64,000 bases of DNA from Schistosoma mansoni. Lineage: Eukaryota > Platyhelminthes > Trematoda > Strigeidida > Schistosomatidae. The number at the start of each line of letters is the position of its first letter. Positions within the stretch are counted from its first letter, which is position 1. The stretch lies in assembly GCF_000237925.1 (NCBI RefSeq), contig NW_017386050.1, positions 620,001 through 684,000 on the forward strand, read 5' to 3'. The notes beneath the pieces were generated by a model. That model ran no database searches. It was not told the origin of the DNA and saw only the letters and a program-made list of their open reading frames with translations. The translations under genes and the position numbers were made by a program. Below are positions 57,415-64,000 of this stretch, piece by piece.

Positions 57415-58542
57415 TCACTGTCTGGCCAGCTCGTTTCCCGAACTCCTGTTGTTGTTTGAAGTAGATGTGTACGGTTGTGTGCAACGCCGTTCTTTTGCAC
57501 CATATCTTCGATGGTACCAACAAATTCCAGTGGTTCGGTTAGATGACTTAGAACGCTGTCTGGAAAGAGATCTCCTCCTGGACGAGGATCTGGGTCGTCG
57601 AGAGTGGATCGTGGCAATGGTGGCTTGTAGTGATGCTAGTTGCCTTGTCAGCTCCGACAGTTGCTGTTGGAGGTTGGCTGTACCGCTTGTATCCTCTTTG
57701 CCGGCAGTTTGTACTGTGTTAACACAATGGTTGTCCGGGTAAATTTCCGTCACCTTGTCAGCCATATCTGCTAAATCATCGAGGCTAACTGAGTTTCCCG
57801 ATACGCTGAAAATTCGTCTTACATTATGTGGTAGGCGTTGAAGCCACATTTGCTTTAGCAGGGCTTCATCTAGATTATATGGACCTGCTAGCTGTTTTAT
57901 GTGTCTTAACAGTTGTGATGGTCTTTTGTCTCCCAACTCGCATGACGTTAACAATTGTTGTAGTCTTCTTTTGTTAAAGACTGGTGTGCTTTGAATTATA
58001 GCTGCTTTTATCTTATCATATGGCTCAGTCTCAGGCACCTGGTCAATTAGGTCCACAACTTCAGCAGCGACTTCAATGGGGAGTGCGCCAACTACACAAG
58101 CATACTTTATTGCCTGTGAGCGTATGCCTCTAGCTATGAATATAGCTTCTATTTGAGCAAACCAGACTCTCGGATTATTAACTCCGTATGTTGGGAGACT
58201 AAATTCCGAGATAGCATTAACTGGGCTTAAAATATTTTCGGCAGAACTTGATAATGAATTAAGGGCATGTACTGGAGGAGAGTTCATATCCCACGTTGTC
58301 GCTGACTGACTGACTGACTGAGAGTTCATATCGATAAGTTTATTTGGAGAATACATTACATGAAAAAACCAATGTGTCAGGTAAGAAATAAGCAATACAG
58401 CAACCAGAATAAACTCGAGGCTCAACAGATTATTGTAGCGGACCAAAAAGTATATTAACTCAAAAATAGCAATAAAGTTATTACGTCCAAATGTTAATAT
58501 AATAGTATACAATGGTAACATTAAACTATACTGCCGAGCCAA
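57415..58542 (-). CDS. Gypsy-like gag
   Basis: A frame of 375 residues. The first 70 or so (VAVLLISYLTHWFFHVM) are probably translated LTR or leader, and Met at 58329 or 58286 is a likelier start. Capsid-like core: YGVNNPRVWFAQIEAIFIAR, EPYDKIKAAI, SQLLRHIKQLAGP, LKQMWLQRLPHNVR. An Arg/Ser-rich stretch (SSSRRRSLSRQRSKSSNR) and a CWYHRRYG...C zinc-knuckle-like motif follow. It ends in TGA, after which pol continues in the same frame (WRRLLLVTTQAVY ... DTGAE). Confidence 0.8.
   Translation of the reverse strand: MARQYSLMLPLYTIILTFGRNNFIAIFELIYFLVRYNNLLSLEFILVAVLLISYLTHWFFHVMYSPNKLIDMNSQSVSQSATTWDMNSPPVHALNSLSSSAENILSPVNAISEFSLPTYGVNNPRVWFAQIEAIFIARGIRSQAIKYACVVGALPIEVAAEVVDLIDQVPETEPYDKIKAAIIQSTPVFNKRRLQQLLTSCELGDKRPSQLLRHIKQLAGPYNLDEALLKQMWLQRLPHNVRRIFSVSGNSVSLDDLADMADKVTEIYPDNHCVNTVQTAGKEDTSGTANLQQQLSELTRQLASLQATIATIHSRRPRSSSRRRSLSRQRSKSSNRTTGICWYHRRYGAKERRCTQPYTSTSNNNRSSGNELARQ
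58443..58514 (-). repeat. Possible 5' LTR remnant of the minus Gypsy element
   Basis: Direct repeat of 54913-54984. It overlaps the implausible N-terminal extension of the gag frame, which supports a start further downstream. Confidence 0.45.
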
Positions 58543-58689
58543 TCAGAAGCTTTCGCGAGTTTTCAAGGACACGGCGCTAAGTTCGGCACCTGATGCTTAC
58601 GTACGGTCGGTTTACAGCGAATTTTAGGGAAGACGTGATAATTTAGCGTCTACAATAGAAGTCATCATAAGATTTTGGCGCGAAATTCA

Positions 58690-58975
58690 ATTATCCATTT
58701 GGATAAATAGAGTTTTGGCATTATAGTTGATGTCAGTTCGTGATGAAAACCCTAAGTATAATTCCTAGCCTTAATCATGAACTGCAAATCATAATTTGAA
58801 TTCTTCACACAGGTTTATAACCCTCATTTGGTCCTAGTTATTATGTTGACACTCTCAGAGTTACTCTAGCGTCGCTCAAAGGTTGTCCATAACTTATAGT
58901 CTCACCCATAACCCTAAACCCTACACCTAAACCTTAACTCTAACCCTAACTCGTAAACCATACCAATATACTAAC
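58690..58975 (-). repeat. Dispersed repeat with telomere-like tract
   Basis: Shares GTTGATGTCAGTTCGT, AAAACCCTA and GTCCATAA...TATAGTCTCACC with 15395-15600, 26285-26500 and 32140-32370. Within it, 58911-58953 is a degenerate run of CCCTAA-like units (ACCCTAAACCCTACACC; CTAACCCTAACTCG). Confidence 0.6.
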
Positions 58976-60736
58976 ATTATTGAAGCTATGTCGTTGGGGC
59001 TAAAAGAATTTTTGAGATCTTGTCATGGTTTCAGAGGTCGACTACTATGCAGCCATATGGATGTATTCCTGTACCGTATGCACAATGAGTTTAGAACTTC
59101 TAAACCTATATCTGACCTTGAGATAGTTTTGACCCATGTAAAGGACCGGTTTCCACTTTAATTCTTTGGTTTTGTATAATATATTTTTACTGTATACTAA
59201 CTATCTTTTGATTGGCTAATATTTCTCAAGGTAATTTAAGATTCGTTCAAAGGTCGACATTATAGTTTAATGTTACCCGATTTGTCTACAAAAGCGGTTC
59301 TATTAATATATAAACACAAAGTTTAATTACAAACCTCAACTTGTGAGTGTCTAGGCGTTTAACGCGTCGTTCAAGAATGGAATAGTAAAGGCTTCCATAG
59401 TACAAAGACAGCCGATGGCTGTGTCGAAATCGGACAACAGTTTATGAACAATCGAAACTCGAACCAAGAGCAAACAATATGGAAACTGTTGTGTTTAAAC
59501 AAATCCGCAACTGTGGATAACCGTTACAGTAATTAAAGTACAGTAATTACAATGACAAATACAATGATAAGTACAATAAACATTATAAGTATATGGGAAC
59601 GTTTCCGAATGTTACAGTACAACTTGCGTTACAATGTAAATGTGGAAATTGTTAAGTATACAACTGCTTACTGAATATGAATAAGTAGTATAAAACAATA
59701 AACAAAGAAGTGGAAGGAGAGCGATTAGGAACAATGTAAGACAAATTTAACAGTTAGTGAAAACCTCATGAAAGAAAACTGAAGAAGCGGAAGAACACCT
59801 GATAAATGTTTGACATTTAGTAAAAAACTGCTAAATCTTAAGATCTCGATCGATGATATACCTAATATCTGTATATGAATTGTCACAGACACTTATGCAC
59901 TCATTCATAACTAAATAGTCGATGTAATAGTCTTCAATGTAAAGAATTCGACAAGATTAGAGAGGCTCATAATAACTCGTAGATAAATAGTAGTGCACAT
60001 AAGTGATATTGTGATCATTGTAGTCAACTATGAGTTCCGTGTGAATGCTAAATTTGATAGAGTGATCTGTCGAAACATTTTATCAATACCTAGTTAAACA
60101 CTTCCATATTTCGTTAGTAAATGATGATTGACAAACTATGGTTAAAAAGGTGTCATCAAGACTGATTAGGTTTTCTACTATGATCTTTTTGTTGATATGT
60201 GTAGAATAGGGTCAATGGTTTCCTTCAAAGCTTTGTCTTAAGAATGATCTAAACCACAGTTATCTTCACCGACATCACACTCGTTCCGCATTCTTTGAAT
60301 CAAGATTTGGTGGTTGCATACATCAATTGTTTTCGTGAGATAAGATTCCTGCTTTGTATATTGAATTCCAGCTTTTCATAGCTTACATACTTTTGAGTCA
60401 ACACTGAACCATTTACAACTGCAGTTTGTCTCGGTCTTTCAGACTGTAGCTGTAAATGATTCCCCAAAATCAATAGCTCATTAAGTGTTCGACATTGAAT
60501 GCTGACCACGTTGTTTAAGTGGACTTGTTTAGCTGAAGGCTTTCGGTCATGCATCCGCACCAGATCACGTTTCAACACGGCGTGGGACACAGCTCCTACG
60601 TTTCATTAGCCAGCTTAAAGAAAAGGTCCTCTATATATTGGTAACGAATCAAATATATCTTTCCTGCCTGTTCTCGTATGACTTCTGATTTCTATCTGAC
60701 TGGGAACAATCGAATATAGAAGGTGCTACAGGTATC
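58976..60736. other. No gene recognised; probable 5' flank of the plus Gypsy element
   Basis: A dispersed fragment shared with about 1880-1960 lies at 59190-59270. The minus frame 60300-60590 (MSHAVLKRDLVRMHDRKPSA...) has no recognised domain. The 5' LTR of the plus-strand Gypsy element may extend back from 60770, but its left end is not visible. Confidence 0.35.
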
Positions 60737-60770
60737 TAGTTGTAAAACTAGAATATCAGTTGCATCCTCA
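60737..60770 (+). repeat. LTR-end-like repeat with possible primer-binding site
   Basis: TTGTAAAACTAGAATATCAG followed by TTGCATCCTCA recurs at 63319-63350, on the other side of gag-pol. It is followed by TTGGTGAGACCGACGTGATC, which starts TGG as primer-binding sites do. It is probably the 3' end of the 5' LTR. Confidence 0.5.
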
Positions 60771-60946
60771 TTGGTGAGACCGACGTGATCTGGTACACCA
60801 AGTCAATATACTGTGAGTCTGTTCCATTTTGGAATATTATTATTCATTGTTATTCTTTATTTGAATTTTATATATTGTGATATACTTTTTTCGCGAATTT
60901 TTTTCCGGATATATTTTAATTAGACATTTTCGTTAGCTATATTACT

Positions 60947-61657
60947 ATGACGGAACACTCTCCTAAGGTTCTTAAGTTTAAGTCTATTCCCCCTATTTCG
61001 ATTCAGTTAACGCCATTTTGGCCCGACAATATCGAGTCCTGGTTCTGCTATGCAGAAGCCGATTTTTGCATGCACGGAATCACGGACTCGCGCACACGTT
61101 TCCTCGCGGTAGTTAAGGCGTTACCGCGCGAGTTTAACAGGTACGTAACACCTAGTATGTTTACTAGTGATGTTCCCGAACCTTACGAAACGCTTAAACT
61201 ATCAATTTTAAAACGCGGAGACCTAACTGATCGACAACAGTTAGACCAACTCCTTAACAATATCGACTTGCAACATGGTTCTGCGACGGACATGTTGCTT
61301 AGAATGAGAGAAGTCATCGGCCAACGAACTTTCGATGATGGCCTATTTAGACAACTTTTCTTGTCTAAACTCCCTCAACAGGTGCAGGCAGTGCTTGTTT
61401 CATTTCAAAACAATGCCATAGATGAACTAGCTGCATCTGCCGATCGAATCTTGGAAATCACTAGATCTTCTAAGGCCGAGGTTTTTTCCGTCAAAGAAAA
61501 ACCCCAATCGACCTCGACTGACATGGCCGAACTATGTCACACGCTTACACGATATCTTAGAGTTCGCAATGACCGTAGTCGGTCAAAAACCCCGCGTAGA
61601 AGCGCCTCACGTAAGCGATCTGTCTCTCGACCACGAGAGACAGACAAAATCGAGTGA
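60947..61657 (+). CDS. Gypsy-like gag of the plus element
   Basis: 236 residues. Capsid-like core: TPFWPDNIESWFCYAEADF, EPYETLKLSILKRGDL, QLLNNIDL, LFRQLFLSKLPQQVQ, ADRILEI, then an Arg/Ser-rich tail (RSRSKTPRRSASRKRSVSRP). It ends DKIE then TGA, and pol continues in the same frame. The CWYH zinc-knuckle motif present in the minus element is not recognisable; the TGA lies where it would be expected. Confidence 0.85.
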   Translation: MTEHSPKVLKFKSIPPISIQLTPFWPDNIESWFCYAEADFCMHGITDSRTRFLAVVKALPREFNRYVTPSMFTSDVPEPYETLKLSILKRGDLTDRQQLDQLLNNIDLQHGSATDMLLRMREVIGQRTFDDGLFRQLFLSKLPQQVQAVLVSFQNNAIDELAASADRILEITRSSKAEVFSVKEKPQSTSTDMAELCHTLTRYLRVRNDRSRSKTPRRSASRKRSVSRPRETDKIE

Positions 61658-63320
61658 CACGAAAAACAGTTCGGGAAACTTCCCAGCCGGCACGCGTCAA
61701 CGGCAACCGTAGCCGGCGAACACAGCCGCCTCTTATATGTCACGGATGTGACTACGAAAGTTCGCTACCTCGTCGACACTGGCGCAGAAGTTAGCGTTCT
61801 TCCAGCAAATCTCGACGACAGACTTCGCGAGTCTGTTTTAAGTTTACAGGCGGCAAACGGAAAGCCGATCGCTACTTACGGTAAAAGGTACGTCTACCTT
61901 AACGTGGGTTTACGCAAACCCATACACTGGATTTTCGTGGTTGCAGATGTCTCTATGCCAATCATTGGTATAGACCTGTTACAACACCACAATCTGCTCA
62001 TCGACACACGCTCACGAAGGTTAATAGACGGAAACACTAAGTTATCCGTTTGCGTAACTCCTTTTCCTGGTTGCAGGTTATCCCCAGTCACAATCAAGCA
62101 CACCATAGACCCCCTGTATCAATCATTACTGGACAAATACTCAGGGATATATCTACCGCAATCGAAATTGCCTTGTGTAACCAGTAATGTTACACAACAC
62201 ATCTCGACTACAGGACCACCTGTATTCTCGAAAGCCCGAAGACTCGCTCCCGAAAAGGTTAGGTTAACCATAAACGAATTCGACCATATGATAGACATAG
62301 GGATAATTCGACCATCAAATAGTCCATGGTCATCACCATTGCACATAGTCCCTAAAAAGGACAGCAACGATTGGCGGCCAACTGGTGATTATCGGCGTCT
62401 GAATGCTAAAGCCATTCCCTATCGTTACCCGTTGCCTCATATTCACGATTTAACAGCTACCTTGAAAGGTACAACTGTCTTTTCGAAAATCGACTTGGTT
62501 AAAGCTTATAACCAAATCCCGATGGCACCTGATGACGTTCCTAAAACCGCCATCATCACTCCTTTCGGTCTTTACGAATTTCTACGAATGCCTTTTGGTT
62601 TAAGAAATGCGGCTCAAACCTTCCAAAGGTTTATAGACGACGTCTTCCGAGGTCTCAACTTCGTACATGCGTATGTTGATGACTGTCTAATAGCAAGTCC
62701 GGACAGAGAATCACATCTACAGCATCTGGACATTGTTTTCGGTCGACTCCAAAGGTATGGCATTACTGTCAACATTCAGAAATGCCAAATCGGAACTAAC
62801 TGCTTAGACTTCTTAGGACACACTATTGATGCCCAAGGCATCCGACCCCTTAGGAGCAAAGTGGCGGCCATTCTGGATTACCCAGAACCGACCACGATCA
62901 AGCAGTTACGAACTTTTAACGGACTTGTAAGTTTCTACGGACGGTTCATGCCCAAATGCAAATCCCTAATAAAACCGTTAACCGATCAGCTTCGTGGAAA
63001 TGCGAAATCAATTAGTTTAGACGACATAGCCCGTAAAGCATTCTCCACAGTTAAGGAACACATCGCTAAGGCAACCCTGCTTGCTCATCAGGACACTCAA
63101 GCGCCCATTAGTATCGCAGTAGACGCATCCGACTCAGCAATCGGAGCAGTCTTACAACAATGGGTTAACAACTCGTGGCAACCTTTAGGATTTTTCTCCA
63201 GACGGTTGTTAGACACGGAATCTAGGTACAGCACGTTCGGTAGGGAACTCCTAGCTATGTATTGTACTGTACGGCATTTTCAACATTCCATCGAAGGAAG
63301 AGAGTTCACGCTTCCAGTTG
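61658..63320 (+). CDS. Gypsy-like pol: protease, RT, partial RNase H
   Basis: After the TGA the frame is open. Protease: YLVDTGAEVSVLPA, with the second motif IIGIDLL. RT: SSPLHIVPKKDSNDWRP, GDYRRLN, KIDLVKAYNQIPM, FGLYEFLRMPFGLRNAAQTF and AYVDDCLIAS, with both catalytic aspartates. The connection reads FNGLVSFYGRFMP. RNase H: ISIAVDASDSAIGAVL, then FFSRRLLDTESRY and GRELLAMY. The frame breaks off after FQHSIEGREFT, before the last RNase H aspartate and all of integrase. The remaining codons to 63433 are LTR or flank sequence. Protease and RT motifs look intact, but the element cannot be autonomous. Confidence 0.88.
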
Positions 63321-63590
63321 TAAAACTAGAATATCCGTTGCATCATCATGCCTATTTCTTATTGTACAGTTGTTACGTAACTAAATTATTCATATTCGTT
63401 TTCTCTTATCATGAGCTTTATTTTGATCTTTGATTTATGATCATACGATTCTTGAGTTATAATCAGTTTATTGATTACTTTGGTTTGTATAAAAACCCAG
63501 TGTGTTTGTAAATAATGATTCATATTGCCGAGGCTATTATTTGTGTTCTGGACTCAAGTGGCTGGGCTAGGCAGATAGGAAGGACCGAAT
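63318..63590 (+). repeat. LTR-like sequence or flank after the truncated pol
   Basis: Starts with the 34-bp motif shared with 60737-60770, then diverges. A TATA-like GTATAAAAACCC lies at about 63487-63498, which could be an LTR promoter. Whether this is a different LTR variant or host flank cannot be settled from one copy. Confidence 0.35.
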
Positions 63591-63635
63591 AGCACCCAAT
63601 ACTGTTCGTACGTATTTTCTGTATCATTGGACGGA

Positions 63636-63668
<33 letters not shown>
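63636..63668. repeat. (TA)n microsatellite
   Basis: Near-pure TA repeat next to the truncated end of the RTE-like RT. Confidence 0.9.
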
Positions 63669-63689
63669 AAGGGCTCAAAAACTAATACG

Positions 63690-64000
63690 TTTATAACAGT
63701 TCCACTCAACTGATCGTTCAACGATGATCCGTAGTCTCGCAATCTGGTCTGTGCACGACCGATCCTTACGGAATCCAGCCTGATGATCCCGAAGTTCGGC
63801 GTCTACTGCGTCTTTCATCCGATTCAGCAGCACTCTGTTGAAAACTTTTCCTGGTACTGATAACAAACTGATACCTCTGTAGTTCTCACATTGGCTCAGA
63901 TCTCCTTTCTTTGGTATCTTGATGAGATATCCTTCTTTCCAGTCCGTTGGCACTTGTTCCTCTTCCCAAATCTTCTTGAATAGAAGGTGAAGCATGTTTG
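63690..64000 (-). pseudogene. RTE-like reverse transcriptase fragment, cut at window end
   Basis: Minus strand: WEEEQVPTDWKEGYLIKIPK, KGDLSQCENYRGISLLS, FNRVLLNRM, HQAGFRKDRSCTDQ, then LRIIVERSVEWN. These are RT motifs of non-LTR elements up to the region before the first catalytic aspartate. Similarity stops at about 63693, next to the TA repeat. It may continue with its 5' part beyond 64000. It differs from the fragment at 53.8 kb, so it is another family. Confidence 0.85.

Noticed and set aside
57392-57742. Plus-strand 116-residue frame
   Set aside because: Antisense shadow of the gag/protease region of the minus Gypsy element.

Overview
This is an AT-rich, intron- and repeat-dense window from a flatworm genome, most likely a schistosome. 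The main evidence is several copies of a tRNA-headed SINE ending in a hammerhead ribozyme (the schistosome Sm-alpha type), together with Gypsy-like and RTE-like retroelements and genes split into very short exons. Three runs of exactly 200 N (30160-30359, 42882-43081, 44374-44573) are scaffold gaps.

The main host content is a family of small multipass membrane proteins that I assign to the TMBIM / Bax-inhibitor-1 / Lifeguard superfamily. The assignment rests on reconstructing phase-consistent short exons and on family-like N- and C-terminal motifs. There are four loci: A (minus, 7.0-11.65 kb), B (minus, 19.2-23.9 kb), C (plus, 36.4-40.2 kb) and a diverged locus D (plus, 46.1-52.4 kb). A fifth possible relic lies at 17.2-17.4 kb. 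A, B and C sit in long duplicated segments. A and B are direct repeats. C is inverted relative to both, so B and C form a large inverted repeat of about 8-9 kb arms around a 5-kb spacer. Locus A carries a 1-nt deletion at the end of exon 5 and is probably broken. B and C look intact over seven exons.

The B/C spacer (26.85-31.8 kb) holds an intronless-looking, Asn/Thr-rich kinase-like ORF on the minus strand. Its HRD and DFG motifs are HGN and DFS, so it is probably a pseudokinase. Its upstream side runs towards a gap.

Repeats include Sm-alpha-like SINE insertions with visible target-site duplications (16.3, 40.5 and 50.1 kb) and other SINE or hammerhead copies at 42.7, 44.3, 44.7 and 49.0 kb. 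A second tRNA-derived SINE family at 2.9, 26.9, 30.5 and 47.7 kb carries a decayed hammerhead-like core. A solo LTR at 19.5 kb has an empty-site counterpart at 7.29 kb. A GC-rich 537-bp insertion sits in an intron of D.

The right end (53.8-64 kb) is a retroelement graveyard. It holds an RTE-like fragment, a decayed minus-strand Gypsy element (gag plus broken pol), a second plus-strand Gypsy element with intact protease and RT motifs but truncated in RNase H, and another RTE-like RT fragment cut off by the window edge. The left end (1-808) is the 3' end and LTR of a further LTR element.

The 1,292-bp contig between the last two gaps is an exact duplicate of 47783-49074 and is best read as an assembly redundancy.
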